Assembly: GCA_964404765.1 (NCBI GenBank)
Contig: CAYOLL010000096.1
Coordinates: 1 to 23,342, forward strand
DNA from: CAYOLL01 sp964404765 [NCBI: uncultured Gemmatimonadota bacterium]
GTDB taxonomy: Bacteria; 4572-55
DNA length: 23,342 bases
Direction: 5' to 3'
The translations under genes were made by a program, and so were the position numbers. Positions within the stretch are counted from its first letter, which is position 1. Every line of letters begins with the position of its first letter. This document shows, in pieces, positions 1 through 8,015 of this stretch. Under the pieces are notes generated by a model, which was not told where the DNA came from, made no database searches, and was given only the letters and a program-made list of their open reading frames with translations.

Positions 1-125
1 GCGTCTTTAGCGTCAATTGCGACGTTTGCGTTAAGATTCGTGAATAATTCAGGATCACAGAGTTTTCCTTTGCATGACTTTGCGTAAGACTTACTCCCCA
101 ACATTTGCGTTGTCCGCGAGAATGT

Positions 126-188
126 TGTAGCTCAGATTAGCAATCTGAGCATACTTGGAGAAAGCACAGAATGCTATTCTGTGCTACA
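126..188. repeat. Double-hairpin palindromic element, copy 1
   Basis: The outer ends TGTAGC and GCTACA are inverted. Inside are two perfect hairpins: a 9-bp stem (GCTCAGATT, 130-138 with 142-150, loop AGC) and a 10-bp stem (AGCACAGAAT, 163-172 with 176-185, loop GCT). There is no U-tract, so it is not a simple terminator. It resembles REP-doublet (REPIN) architecture. A second copy at 435-497 arises from the trpG duplication. Confidence 0.75.
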
Positions 189-204
189 CTTGCGGTTTAC
201 TGCA

Positions 205-429
205 TTATAAAGTTCCGTTCTTTTCCCGCGCCGATGCTACAAAATTTCGCAGGATGGCACGTCCGGATTTTGTCAAAATCGACTCCGGATGAAACTGCAC
301 CCCTTCTACTTTGAATTGCTTATGGCGCAGGCCCATAATCGTCCCATCTTCAATCCAGGCCGTCACTTCGAGGCAGTCCGGCAGTGTTTCGCGTTTGACA
401 ATCAACGAATGATAACGCGTCGCCGTAAA
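205..429 (-). pseudogene. Duplicated C-terminal fragment of trpG/pabA
   Basis: This frame encodes residues 122-195 of the neighbouring glutamine amidotransferase, including the HPES catalytic His-Glu motif and the same stop codon, but lacks the N-terminal half and the nucleophile cysteine. It starts exactly at the duplication junction. Upstream of it the frame runs into the palindromic element of the next copy and a stop. There is no plausible start other than an internal TTG. It is very unlikely to make an active enzyme. Its three differences from the intact gene are all synonymous, which is odd for a fragment free to decay. Confidence 0.9.
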
Positions 430-434
430 AATGT

Positions 435-497
435 TGTAGCTCAGATTAGCAATCTGAGCATACTTGGAGAAAGCACAGAATGCTATTCTGTGCTACA
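435..497. repeat. Double-hairpin palindromic element, copy 2
   Basis: Identical to 126-188 and located 17 bases beyond the trpG stop codon, where it ends the intact gene's transcript region. It could act as a 3' mRNA stabilising structure, but it lacks a T-run after either stem on either strand. Confidence 0.75.
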
Positions 498-513
498 CTT
501 GCGGTTTACTGCA

Positions 514-1101
514 TTATAAAGTTCCGTTCTTTTCCCGCGCCGATGCTACAAAATTTCGCAGGATGGCACGTCCGGATTTTGTCAAAATCGACTCCGGATG
601 AAACTGCACCCCTTCTACTTTGAATTGCTTATGGCGCAGGCCCATAATCGTCCCATCTTCAATCCATGCCGTCACTTCGAGGCAATCCGGCAGTGTTTCG
701 CGTTTGACAATCAACGAATGATAACGCGTGGCCGTAAATGGGCTTTCAATATTGCGGAAGACACCCTGGTTGCCGTGGCTGATTTGTGATGTTTTGCCGT
801 GCATCACGGTTTTGGCCCGAATGACTTCCCCGCCATAAGCCTGGCCAATGGACTGATGGCCCAAACAAACCCCCAAAATTGGAATCTGTCCGCCTAATTC
901 GCTAATAACTTCCAATGACACTCCGGCCTCTGCCGGTGTGCAAGGCCCGGGCGAAATAATAATGGCGTCGGGGGCTAATTCACGAATTTGGGCTACTGAA
1001 ATAGCATCATTGCGATAGACAACGACTTCTTCTTTCATTTCACCCAAATACTGCACTAAATTGTAAGTAAACGAGTCATAATTATCGATCATCAACAGCA
1101 T
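514..1101 (-). CDS. trpG: Anthranilate/aminodeoxychorismate synthase glutamine amidotransferase subunit
   Basis: This 195-residue class I glutamine amidotransferase releases ammonia from glutamine for a chorismate-using partner (TrpE or PabB) in tryptophan or folate synthesis. Visible motifs are [10 protein letters not shown] at the N-terminus, the oxyanion segment [11 protein letters not shown] (50-60), the nucleophile Cys79 in [15 protein letters not shown], and His168/Glu170 in FHPES. The length is normal for TrpG/PabA. I chose the ATG at 1101 (MLLMIDNY), which has AGAGG upstream; a longer frame reaching 1173 adds residues unlike the family. No trpE, pabB or pabC lies in the window, so TrpG and PabA cannot be told apart, and one protein may serve both pathways. 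It lies 55 bp downstream of the TauE-like gene and is probably cotranscribed with it. Its 3' end is duplicated downstream. Confidence 0.95.
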   Translation of the reverse strand: MLLMIDNYDSFTYNLVQYLGEMKEEVVVYRNDAISVAQIRELAPDAIIISPGPCTPAEAGVSLEVISELGGQIPILGVCLGHQSIGQAYGGEVIRAKTVMHGKTSQISHGNQGVFRNIESPFTATRYHSLIVKRETLPDCLEVTAWIEDGTIMGLRHKQFKVEGVQFHPESILTKSGRAILRNFVASAREKNGTL

Positions 1102-1156
1102 GGCTTGCCTCTGTTTCTGGTTTCTGTTTGTAAAAAATGAACCACAGCCGAATCCG

Positions 1157-1969
1157 TCAGGTGAAACTGCCAATCAATTCCCGAATCAGGACGTATAAGC
1201 CGATAAAGAGTACAAACCAGCCGAAAATCGGCTTGAGTTTTTGCCCGGAAATGCGCTTGGACTGGGCGTTGCCAATAAAAATACCGCTCACCGCCAATAA
1301 GGTGAAGCTTAGCAAAAACGGCCAGTTAATTACGGGTTGCTCACTCAGATCGCCAATAAAACCGATAATGGAATTTGAAGCAATAATCGTCAATGATGTC
1401 CCGATGGCCAGCTTCATGGGCAGTTCGGCCAAAATCACCAGAACCGGGATAATCATAAAGCCACCGCCTGCGCCAACCATACCCGTCAATAGGCCAATGA
1501 AAAAACCGCTGACAAAAATCAACGGGTAATTAAAATGTTGCGGATGATCGTCCTCTTTTTTTTCCGGCTGGCGGCCGTTACGAATCATGGCAATCGAGGC
1601 AAAACCCATTAGCAACGCGAATAAGATAAGCAGCCCCGCATTTTTGGTCAATGTCAACGAGCCAATGGATAAAATATGTTCCGGAATGGCGGGGATAATA
1701 AATTTGCGGGCAATAAATACGGCTGTGAAAGAAGGCAGAGCATAAATAACTGCCGTGCGATAACTGACCAGATCGCGCCGGATATAGGTGATCATACCGG
1801 TAAAGCTGGTGGCCCCCACCACAAACAACGAATAACCTGTCGCCTGTACCGCCGGAATATGGAACATATAAACCAGAATGGGCACGGCCAAAATTGCGCC
1901 ACCCGCACCGACCAGACCCATGATCATTCCAATACAAGTTGCTGCGGCATAGCCTAAAATGGTGAGCAC
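1157..1969 (-). CDS. TauE/SafE-family membrane anion (sulfite/sulfonate) exporter
   Basis: This is a polytopic inner-membrane protein of about 270 residues. The family transports sulfite, sulfoacetate or related anions; the substrate here is unknown. The two-fold internal repeat typical of TauE/SafE is clear: [18 protein letters not shown] near the N-terminus and [18 protein letters not shown] in the middle, each followed by hydrophobic helices, giving about eight membrane segments separated by a charged central loop ([15 protein letters not shown]). I chose the GTG at 1969 because GAGG sits 5 bases upstream. The frame is open back to a TTG at 2011, but that codon has no ribosome site and lies only about 10 bases past the predicted transcription start of the promoter at 2027-2055. 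trpG follows after 55 bp. Confidence 0.9.
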   Translation of the reverse strand: MLTILGYAAATCIGMIMGLVGAGGAILAVPILVYMFHIPAVQATGYSLFVVGATSFTGMITYIRRDLVSYRTAVIYALPSFTAVFIARKFIIPAIPEHILSIGSLTLTKNAGLLILFALLMGFASIAMIRNGRQPEKKEDDHPQHFNYPLIFVSGFFIGLLTGMVGAGGGFMIIPVLVILAELPMKLAIGTSLTIIASNSIIGFIGDLSEQPVINWPFLLSFTLLAVSGIFIGNAQSKRISGQKLKPIFGWFVLFIGLYVLIRELIGSFT

Positions 1970-2026
1970 GTTTTCCTCTACGGTTTGGGTAAAAATGGTC
2001 GGCCTGTTCAAAGCGTCTCTGAATTG

Positions 2027-2055
2027 AATTTACAGCGACGGAAAATTTTTGTCAA
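2027..2055 (-). promoter_or_regulatory. Sigma-70 promoter for the TauE-trpG unit
   Basis: On the minus strand, TTGACA (2055-2050) is followed by a 17-base spacer and TAAATT (2032-2027). Transcription would start near 2020, giving a leader of about 50 bases before the GTG at 1969. This supports the shorter TauE start. Confidence 0.7.
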
Positions 2056-2081
2056 TTGTTATATGCGGGTTCAGGTTGCGA

Positions 2082-2192
2082 GACTGTAGGCTGAAGGCTT
2101 TTAGGGTCGCAAATAAAAAACGGTCGGCTATCGCATTTCACGATAACCGACCGCTTATTCAGATTGCACCTACAACCTAAAAGCCTACAGTC
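2082..2192. repeat. Imperfect inverted repeat surrounding a terminator
   Basis: GACTGTAGGCT...TTTAGG (2082-2105, with a 7-base insertion) is the reverse complement of CCTAAAAGCCTACAGTC (2176-2192). The two arms enclose the transglycosylase terminator. It looks like a short dispersed palindromic repeat with no coding content. Confidence 0.6.
2111..2153 (-). terminator. Rho-independent terminator of the transglycosylase gene
   Basis: A 13-bp stem (CGGTCGGCTATCG with CGATAACCGACCG, one G-T wobble, loop CATTTCA) is followed on the minus strand by TTTTTTATTT. It lies 47 bp past the stop of the transglycosylase gene. Confidence 0.85.
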
Positions 2193-2199
2193 TATCCAC

Positions 2200-3039
2200 C
2201 TATTCCCTGACAGCCTCTTCTGCACTTTTCATCTTAAGCGCCAAAGCATCACCCGGAGCAGCCAGATCAAGAGTGGTGTCGCACACGTTTACGCCATAGA
2301 AAAAGGGATTGGTAAAGTAGCGCGCAAAGCTTGTCGGCGGTTTGCAATCTAATGCTCGCAATAATTTAGCCGCGGTATTAAACCATTGCACATAACGGTT
2401 TAAATGTCCGGTGGCCTGCTTTAGATTCCAGCGACCCTTGCTGCATCGGATCAGGCTGCCGGCGTTGTACGCCGCCGCTACTTTTGGCGGGTCAAAGCCG
2501 GTCAGCGCCGCTTGATAAGCGATGTAAGCCGCCCCGGCGCGAATAGCGACTTCCGGTTTAAAAAGGTCCTGCCGCTTAAGCTTTTTATCATGCAGCACAA
2601 ATTTGGCCGTCGCCGGCGCCATCTGCATCAGACCGCTATGGATTCGATTGACGGCACGGGGATTGCCCCGGCTTTCCACACCAATGGTGGCCAGAATCAA
2701 TTCGGCAGGCACTTGATAGAAATTTGACCATTCGGTAATTAAATTGCCATAGTCGTTCCAAATCTTCGTCAGCGTCATGGCATCTTTTTCATCTAAAAGC
2801 TGGGTCGCCCCTTCGACTTCCAACCCATCCGGCGACAATCGCCAGGCTACACTGTTTTGAAAATGATGCAATTCCGTCAGTTGCGGCATAAACTCGAGCG
2901 GCACCATTGAAAGCCCGGCATTGTTATTGACAATGCTTTCATCGGCTTCGACGGACGCTGCACCGCCAAAAGCCAGGAACGCTCCCAAAATTACCGCCAT
3001 ACCCCACTGACATCCAAAAAATCGGTTACAGACTCCCAT
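2200..3039 (-). CDS. Exported lytic transglycosylase, SLT/lysozyme-like domain
   Basis: This 279-residue protein is probably a periplasmic enzyme that cleaves the MurNAc-GlcNAc bond of peptidoglycan. An N-terminal signal segment (about residues 13-32, ending near AASVEA) is followed by a linker and an SLT domain from about residue 100 to 215. The family signatures are present: catalytic Glu122 in GVESRGNP, GLMQMAPAT (136-144) and AAYNAGS (189-195). Two cysteines near the C-terminus may form a disulfide. The ATG at 3039 has a strong AAGGAG seven bases upstream. The gene stands alone, with its own terminator at 2111-2153. The specific Mlt/Slt subfamily cannot be assigned; it is closest in layout to short SLT-domain proteins of 250-300 residues. 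Confidence 0.92.
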   Translation of the reverse strand: MGVCNRFFGCQWGMAVILGAFLAFGGAASVEADESIVNNNAGLSMVPLEFMPQLTELHHFQNSVAWRLSPDGLEVEGATQLLDEKDAMTLTKIWNDYGNLITEWSNFYQVPAELILATIGVESRGNPRAVNRIHSGLMQMAPATAKFVLHDKKLKRQDLFKPEVAIRAGAAYIAYQAALTGFDPPKVAAAYNAGSLIRCSKGRWNLKQATGHLNRYVQWFNTAAKLLRALDCKPPTSFARYFTNPFFYGVNVCDTTLDLAAPGDALALKMKSAEEAVRE

Positions 3040-3397
3040 TCACACTCCTTTTGAAATCCGACTTGCTTCCGCGCCTGGAACAGATGAATCTAAAACCGCA
3101 GCCTCGGGTCGGGAAACCCGGGCAAGGATAATTTTGCTACGCAGCGCTTTGGCAAATCAATGAACGTCCCTACCGTTAAATGAGAAGGATAAACTTCAAC
3201 GGCTGTAATTTCCACCCAAAACGGGAACAAATTCTATGGATTTTGTCTCCGTTGTCAAGAAGAATTTGTTGACCATGTTGTGTAAGTAGTTCATTTTTAA
3301 CAGGATATGCCGCATTGAATTCTTGTTACTATTCATCCATAAAAAAGCTTTATCCGTATGAATCCGCTCTTTTAGCGTCATCCGTGTTCTATTCCGG
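3040..3397. other. Intergenic region, no convincing gene
   Basis: Contains the leader of the transglycosylase gene, a short hairpin at 3105-3120 (CGGGT/ACCCG) and, around 3355-3400, ATCCG-rich sequence resembling degenerate short dispersed repeats. A 91-codon frame exists here on the minus strand (3471-3196), but it overlaps the next gene and has no domain or credible ribosome site. Confidence 0.6.
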
Positions 3398-3727
3398 TCA
3401 CCAAACTCGCTCGCGGAGATAATCCTCATAAAAAATCTTGAACCGTGTTTGCATTTTACGCTTTGGCACATAGTCGCTCAATTGTTTGCTGACATCTTTT
3501 TCGATGTCAAAGGTGCGGAATGTGTGCTCATTATGCTGCAGCAGGAAAACCACTTGCGGCTTGGACAGCTTGCCTTCCACTTCGGCTGCGTCAAACTTGA
3601 TGATCTGTCGGCCATCGGCAGTCTTCGCCGGCGCTGCTTTGGTCGTATCGACTTTGGCCGCAGTCTGGGCGAACCCGTTAGCATAAAACCCCACCACAAG
3701 CGCCGTCAAAAATAAAATTCGTCTCAT
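3398..3727 (-). CDS. Small exported protein of unknown function
   Basis: I do not recognise this 109-residue protein. It begins with a clear signal peptide (MRRILFLTALVVGFYANGFAQ, about 20 residues), then a Thr/Ala/Lys-rich linker (TTKAAPAKTADGR). A compact charged C-terminal half follows, containing QVVFLLQHNEHTFRTFDIEK and ending KIFYEDYLRERVW. The ATG at 3727 has AAGGAGA six bases upstream, better than a possible ATG at 3781 that would overlap the preceding gene and be built from a short intergenic repeat. It lies about 50 bp downstream of the large TPR gene on the same strand, so the two may be cotranscribed and act together at the envelope; that is inference from position only. Confidence 0.75.
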   Translation of the reverse strand: MRRILFLTALVVGFYANGFAQTAAKVDTTKAAPAKTADGRQIIKFDAAEVEGKLSKPQVVFLLQHNEHTFRTFDIEKDVSKQLSDYVPKRKMQTRFKIFYEDYLRERVW

Positions 3728-3750
3728 GTCTATCTCCTTTCCTTTCACTT

Positions 3751-3799
3751 GCAAACTGAAGTTTGCTACTCCATTGCTCATTGCCCATTGCTCATTGCC
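3751..3799. repeat. Short palindrome plus CAATGAG/CAATGG repeats
   Basis: A 7-bp-stem palindrome (GCAAACT/AGTTTGC, 3751-3766) adjoins a near-tandem repeat of CCATTGCTCATTG (3771-3797). The repeat supplies the last codons (SNGQ and stop) of the TPR gene. Similar AATG-rich sequence lies at that gene's start (6521-6560). Confidence 0.7.
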
Positions 3800-6531
3800 T
3801 GCAATCTTTCCGCAATCTTATTCAGCCATTCGTCTTGATAGTTGCTTTCTTTGGCTTTGGCCATGACTTTTTCATAAACGCCTTTGGCTTCCTGCAGATA
3901 CGGCGTGGTTTGCTCGGCCAGAGCCGCGTCGTATTGCGCTTTTTCGTCTTTGCTCAGGCCCTTGGGCCGCGGCGAATCGTTCAGCTTGCGGGCAAAGTCT
4001 TCAAACAGCAGGCCGATGCGATACGAAGCCGCAGTAGAAAGCTTTAACCCGCCTTTCAGCGCCTCGGTGTAGAGGGCCATAACTGTGCCAAATTTATCTT
4101 GCTTTTCCGCCAGCGTCTTCTCGACGGGATTCTTGACGGTCATGCGCTCGTAAGCGGGAAAGTCCAGCTCGCCCAGCATAAAGTAGGCGTCGGCCCGTCG
4201 TTCGCCGCCGATATCGGCCATCGCCACAAATTTTTCCAGAAGCGGCTTGGCGCGATCCAATTGCTGCAATTCAAAATAGGCTTTGCCCTCGGCATAAACC
4301 AGGTTGGCTTCACCGGTTTTCGTCACATCCGCGGCTTTCAACAAATTGATATTATTCAGGATGGAAGTCCAGGCCGGCGCGGCAGCGGCATTACTTGTCG
4401 CCAGGGCCAGGTACAGGCGGACGGCCTGCACGTAGGCATTGGCCCGCCGCGCATCGCCCGGATTCAGGGTCGGGATGCGGCTGTAATGTTCGGCGGCCAA
4501 TTCGTCCTTGCCGCCTTTTTCCAGACACAGGGCCTCGCGCCACAACACGTTGCCCCATTCGGCATGGCTTGGAAAACTCTCCAGAAAGCGACTCCAGGTA
4601 TCGGCGGCCGATTGCCACTCGCCCAGCTTCTCGAAGAGTTCGCCGGCCTGCAGCAGCGCCACACCGCCCACATCCGATAGCGGCAATTCGCGGTCAACTT
4701 TGAGCAGCAGTCGCGCCCCGGCCAGCGTGTCGCCTTTGGCCAGCGTGGACTTGGCTTGCTCGTAAAGCGCCCGCTGGGTCAGCTCGGTCGCCTGGCTTTT
4801 GCCGCCGCTTGAACCGGAACCGACTTTTTCGGCCTTGCGGAACCACGCCTCGCTATCGCTGAATTTGCCGAGTTGAAAAGCCGATTTTCCGGCTTGTAAG
4901 GTGGCCTGCTCGCGCAGATCGCGTTCAAAGTCGGAATATTCGCTGATTTTGGTGTAGACGGTCAGGGCCGCCTCATACTGTTTGGCGTTGAACAGCGCGT
5001 CGGCCCGGGCAAAAAGCGCATTGGGCAGGTGATCGCTCAGCGGATAATCTTTGGCAAAACGCTCGGCCTCGCCGGTCAATTTGGCTAAGGTCAGGCTGTC
5101 GGGGCGGCTTTCCTGCAATTGGCGATAGCAGACAATGGCGTTATAGCGTGATTCTTCGGCATGTTCGCCGCCGGGATGGGCAGCAGCCAGCTTGAGATAG
5201 GCATCGGCGGCCGCGTTCAGGTTGTTCAGCCGATATTCGCAGTCGGCCAGACGAAAAAGCGCGTCGTCATGCCGGGCGTTTTTGGGGAAGAAGGTTATAA
5301 AATCCTGATAGGCTTTGCGGGCGGCTTCCCACTTGGTTTTGACCTTGCCGGTGTTGCCGTCGCGATGCTGATCGGCGGCCATTTCCAGCAGACGTACGGC
5401 GCGCAGGCTGTCGACAGCCATCCGTAATGAATCGGCCGGATTGGCTCGCCGCCACGCACTGGAATCGCCGTAATCATAAACTAAGCGCGTCTTTAAGCGC
5501 AACTCGTCGGCGGCATTGCCATCGGTTTTGGCCTGCTCGATGCCTTCGTTGACTAAGCCGGGCGCGCGCGGATCCGTCGGGAAGCGCTCGGCAAAGACTT
5601 GAAACGCCTCCACGCCCGGCCCGTACAGGTTGCGCTGAAAAAAAGTCCGGCCCATGCGGATATAGATTTCCGGCTCGTAAGCCCGCGGTTCCTTGAGGCG
5701 GCTGAATATCTTTTCGGCGGCGCGGGCCGAGCCGTATTCGGCAAAACAGATGGCTAAATATTGCTGCGTTTCGTCCGTCACCTGCGACGGTTTGGCTCCG
5801 GCCTTTTGTTTGGCTAATTGCTTATCCATCACCGTCATCAGGATGCTGATGGCGTCGGCATAGTTGCTCAGGCGGTAATGGGTCCAGCCCAGCTTGTACA
5901 ATGCTTCGTCATACAACGGGCTGGATTTGAACAGCAGCGCTTTCTTATACGCATCCAGGGCGACGCTCAACTGATCCTGCTCAAAAGCGATTTCGCCACG
6001 CCGAAAGTAGGCTTCCGGCGCAAACGGGCTGTCCGGATAATTGTCGGTAATTTTTTGATAATAATCCATGGCCGGCTGCCATTTCATCTGCTCCTGATAG
6101 CAGAAGGCCAGATGATAGTAAACATCGTCGGTGTAGGCGGATAACGGGTAACGCTTGAGAAAATCCAGATAATGGGCGATGGTTTTGGCATAGGTCTGGG
6201 TCGGCGGCTCTTCCGTACTGTTGGGATCGGCCTTGACCCGCGCCAGAAAAGCGCGATAGTCATGCGTAAAGGTTTCATTTTCCTGCTGAAAGTAAAGCGT
6301 GCCCAATTCATAATAGATGTCTTCCATCTTCTCGTAATTGGGATTGGTGTCAATGATCTTATGATAGCTGCGGATAATGTCCTCGACGGACGATCCGCCC
6401 GCCCGGGTTTGCGCCCAACCGCTGCCGATCATAAGCAGAAGACAGGATGCGAAAGACAGGATGCGGAATAAAAAACGCCGCCCGACCGAAGACGGAATGC
6501 GGTGGGAAACAGAAGACTGGACATTGTCCAT
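3778..6531 (-). CDS. Large exported tetratricopeptide-repeat protein
   Basis: This 917-residue protein consists almost entirely of TPR helix pairs after an N-terminal signal segment (about residues 17-41, RRFLFRILSFASCLLLMIGSGWAQ). Recognisable repeats include AYTDDVYYHLAFCYQEQ, APEAYFRRGEIAFEQDQ, YDEALYKLGWTHYRL and HDDALFRLADCEYRLNN. Such proteins act as periplasmic or outer-membrane scaffolds (compare BamD and YbgF/CpoB), but no partner can be named. The ATG at 6531 lacks a ribosome site, and its first ~30 codons are made of short direct repeats (such as two copies of GACAGGATGCG on the plus strand), so the true start is uncertain. The small exported protein at 3398-3727 follows. Confidence 0.88.
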   Translation of the reverse strand: MDNVQSSVSHRIPSSVGRRFLFRILSFASCLLLMIGSGWAQTRAGGSSVEDIIRSYHKIIDTNPNYEKMEDIYYELGTLYFQQENETFTHDYRAFLARVKADPNSTEEPPTQTYAKTIAHYLDFLKRYPLSAYTDDVYYHLAFCYQEQMKWQPAMDYYQKITDNYPDSPFAPEAYFRRGEIAFEQDQLSVALDAYKKALLFKSSPLYDEALYKLGWTHYRLSNYADAISILMTVMDKQLAKQKAGAKPSQVTDETQQYLAICFAEYGSARAAEKIFSRLKEPRAYEPEIYIRMGRTFFQRNLYGPGVEAFQVFAERFPTDPRAPGLVNEGIEQAKTDGNAADELRLKTRLVYDYGDSSAWRRANPADSLRMAVDSLRAVRLLEMAADQHRDGNTGKVKTKWEAARKAYQDFITFFPKNARHDDALFRLADCEYRLNNLNAAADAYLKLAAAHPGGEHAEESRYNAIVCYRQLQESRPDSLTLAKLTGEAERFAKDYPLSDHLPNALFARADALFNAKQYEAALTVYTKISEYSDFERDLREQATLQAGKSAFQLGKFSDSEAWFRKAEKVGSGSSGGKSQATELTQRALYEQAKSTLAKGDTLAGARLLLKVDRELPLSDVGGVALLQAGELFEKLGEWQSAADTWSRFLESFPSHAEWGNVLWREALCLEKGGKDELAAEHYSRIPTLNPGDARRANAYVQAVRLYLALATSNAAAAPAWTSILNNINLLKAADVTKTGEANLVYAEGKAYFELQQLDRAKPLLEKFVAMADIGGERRADAYFMLGELDFPAYERMTVKNPVEKTLAEKQDKFGTVMALYTEALKGGLKLSTAASYRIGLLFEDFARKLNDSPRPKGLSKDEKAQYDAALAEQTTPYLQEAKGVYEKVMAKAKESNYQDEWLNKIAERLQAMSNGQ

Positions 6532-6560
6532 TAACGATTATCCATTGTTCATTGCCTATC
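6521..6560. repeat. Degenerate AATGG-type repeat at the TPR gene start
   Basis: On the minus strand this reads GGCAATGAACAATGGATAAT followed by TTAATGGACAATG, i.e. repeated (C)AATGG/AATGA units running into the start codon at 6531. It is the same kind of sequence as at 3771-3799, at the other end of the same gene. Confidence 0.6.
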
Positions 6561-6632
6561 GATGATTGCCGGTTTCGGTTTTGGGAACAAGATGCCTCAC
6601 TCGTCCAGCAGGGTTAGACGAACGGTTGCATT

Positions 6633-7481
6633 CTACAGGCTTGCGATCCGGGCCGGCGTCAGGCCGGTTAAGCGCATGATTTTTTCCGGTGAGTCGCCCT
6701 CCTGTTTCATGAGCCGGGCGATTTCTATTTTTTCTTCAGCTTTACCTTCGGCTTTACCTTCAATCTTACCGGTGTCATAGGCGGTTTTTACCACACCCTT
6801 CAGACTCCAATAATGAAGCAAGCCTTCTTCGTACGTTGTCCGCTGCTCTGGCTTCATGTTGGCAATCTCGGCAATATCAAATGCCTTTTGAAAGATCGGC
6901 TCATTCAGGATCTGCGGAATATGATCAAAGCTCTCCAGATTCTTCAAAAAATAGATCCACTTGTCAAAGTGCGTCGTCAGCTCATCCTCACGCTTGTTGA
7001 ATAGCGGCATCTGCAAAAATCGGAAGTGCAGCTTGTCGAAAAACAAGTCGCCGTCCTGATCGCGCAGGGCCACATCCCGCCGGAACTTACGCCGCTCCTC
7101 GGCCTCGTCATACTCAAAGTCCAAAATCGCCACGAAATAGATAGCTGTCAGCTTAAAATCCCACTCGCCTTTTTCGGCCTGTTCGCGGATCGGGAAGGTG
7201 GTGTAGAAGAGGGCGCGATCTTTAAAAAAATTGATTTTCGCCTTCTGCATCTCGACAATAAAGCGCTCGCCGGTGGCGCTGAGACAGTGCAGATCGAAGA
7301 TGGCTTTGCGCTCAAAAGACGTGTCCGGCAAATTCTCGACATTGCGAAAAGTCAATTCGGCTATCTGATGCCGGGCGGGCAGGAGTTGATTCAGGAAATC
7401 GACCAATAAGTCTTTGCCGCCTTCTTCGCCGAACAGTTTCTTGAAACCAAAATCGGTATAAGGATTGAGATAACGTGACAT
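6633..7481 (-). CDS. Rpn-family / PD-(D/E)XK nuclease 'putative transposase'
   Basis: This 282-residue protein matches the Rpn/PDDEXK-transposase type. It starts with YLNPYTDFGFKKLFG, continues with an LLVDFLNQLL helix and carries a nuclease core with Asp63 (KAIFDLHC) and Glu77/Gln79/Lys80 (FIVEMQKA). An Arg-rich helical middle follows, then a coiled Gly-Lys-Glu repeat (GKIEGKAEGKAEEK, about 241-254) before a final helix. Known Rpn proteins are DNA endonucleases linked to recombination and, in some cases, phage defence; they are not classical IS transposases, and no terminal repeats or partner genes define a mobile element here. GGAGG sits 8 bases before the ATG. A promoter is predicted at 7668-7696, so the transcript would carry the palindromic element at 7532-7654 in its leader. 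Confidence 0.92.
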   Translation of the reverse strand: MSRYLNPYTDFGFKKLFGEEGGKDLLVDFLNQLLPARHQIAELTFRNVENLPDTSFERKAIFDLHCLSATGERFIVEMQKAKINFFKDRALFYTTFPIREQAEKGEWDFKLTAIYFVAILDFEYDEAEERRKFRRDVALRDQDGDLFFDKLHFRFLQMPLFNKREDELTTHFDKWIYFLKNLESFDHIPQILNEPIFQKAFDIAEIANMKPEQRTTYEEGLLHYWSLKGVVKTAYDTGKIEGKAEGKAEEKIEIARLMKQEGDSPEKIMRLTGLTPARIASL

Positions 7482-7531
7482 GGTTTTATCCTCCGGAACG
7501 GGGAGTCTGTTTTTCGCGTTTTCCTGGCTTC

Positions 7532-7654
7532 ATGCCAACTTGGGTTCTATATCTACGGTATTGTCATTCCCGCGCTTTTTTAGCGGGAATCCACGCTGGA
7601 TGCCCGATAGAAACATTCGGGCATGACACCGTATTTTTGATCGCAAGTTAGCAT
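7532..7654. repeat. MITE-like palindromic element in the rpn leader
   Basis: About 123 bp of nested inverted repeats. The outer arms are ATGCCAACTTG (7532-7542) and CAAGTTAGCAT (7644-7654). Next come ACGGT/ACCGT, then TGTCAT (7562-7567) with ATGACA (7623-7628). In the core are two hairpins, ATTCCCGC/GCGGGAAT (7566-7590) and ATGCCCGA/TCGGGCAT (7600-7624). No open frame is present and no target-site duplication is obvious. The inner part is a REP doublet and the whole could fold as one long structure. Confidence 0.75.
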
Positions 7655-7667
7655 CAGAACACCCTCA

Positions 7668-7696
7668 AAGGTAATGCGCCGCTGTTTTTTTGTCAA
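7668..7696 (-). promoter_or_regulatory. Sigma-70 promoter for the Rpn-family gene
   Basis: On the minus strand, TTGACA (7696-7691), 17 bases and TACCTT (7673-7668). It points at the nuclease gene about 190 bases downstream, placing the palindromic element in the 5' leader. Confidence 0.5.
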
Positions 7697-7869
7697 CGAA
7701 AAATCAGGCAGGGGTCAAAGGGTGTTGCGTCGGGCGCACCGGAGAGAGTCCAGTCCTGCTCCTATGATCGGTGTAAGCCGGTCCGAAAAGCGCGTCAAGG
7801 GCCCGGCATTTTAGTAGGTCAGCCGAACGATCTCCGGGCTTTTTTGCGCGTCCGGTTAGCCCTTGTTCC

Positions 7870-7916
7870 CAAACACCGGTTTGAGAAGGTCTTTGCGCGG
7901 GAAACTCCGGTTTCTC
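7870..7916. repeat. Double short hairpin (CAAAC/GTTTG and GAAAC/GTTTC)
   Basis: CAAACACCGGTTTG (7870-7883) and GAAACTCCGGTTTC (7901-7914) are two small palindromes with ACCG/TCCG loops, separated by 17 bases and bracketed by GAGAA/TTCTC (7883-7887, 7912-7916). The same architecture as the other doublets in the window, but with unrelated sequence. Confidence 0.5.
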
Positions 7917-8015
7917 ATAATCGTCAGGACTTGGAAGGTTAAGTTGTTTCCAAACCGCGTTAGCGGCGCCACTGCGTATGTTTATAGAAAAAACGACCAT
8001 CCTATCCTTTGTTTC

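Larger units (their letters stand above)
121..738. repeat. 309-bp tandem duplication of the trpG 3' end
   Basis: Bases 121-429 and 430-738 are direct copies in perfect register (offset 309). Each carries the last 75 codons of trpG including the stop, the downstream intergenic sequence and a two-hairpin element. I find only three differences (358/667, 376/685, 421/730). All lie in the coding end and all are third-position synonymous changes. The inner copy (430-738) belongs to the intact gene and the outer copy is the extra one. This may be a recent real duplication or a join of two strain haplotypes during assembly. Confidence 0.93.

Noticed and set aside
514-1173. Longer trpG start at 1173
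   Set aside because: The extra 24 residues match nothing in the family and the ATG at 1101 has a ribosome site and gives the usual N-terminus.
3196-3471. 91-codon minus-strand frame
   Set aside because: It overlaps the 3' end of the small exported protein gene, has no good ribosome site, and is composed partly of ATCCG-type intergenic repeats.
6633-7481. Complete insertion sequence around the Rpn-family gene
   Set aside because: There are no terminal inverted repeats on both sides or target duplications. The palindromes lie only on the upstream side. Rpn proteins are often labelled transposases without being IS-encoded.
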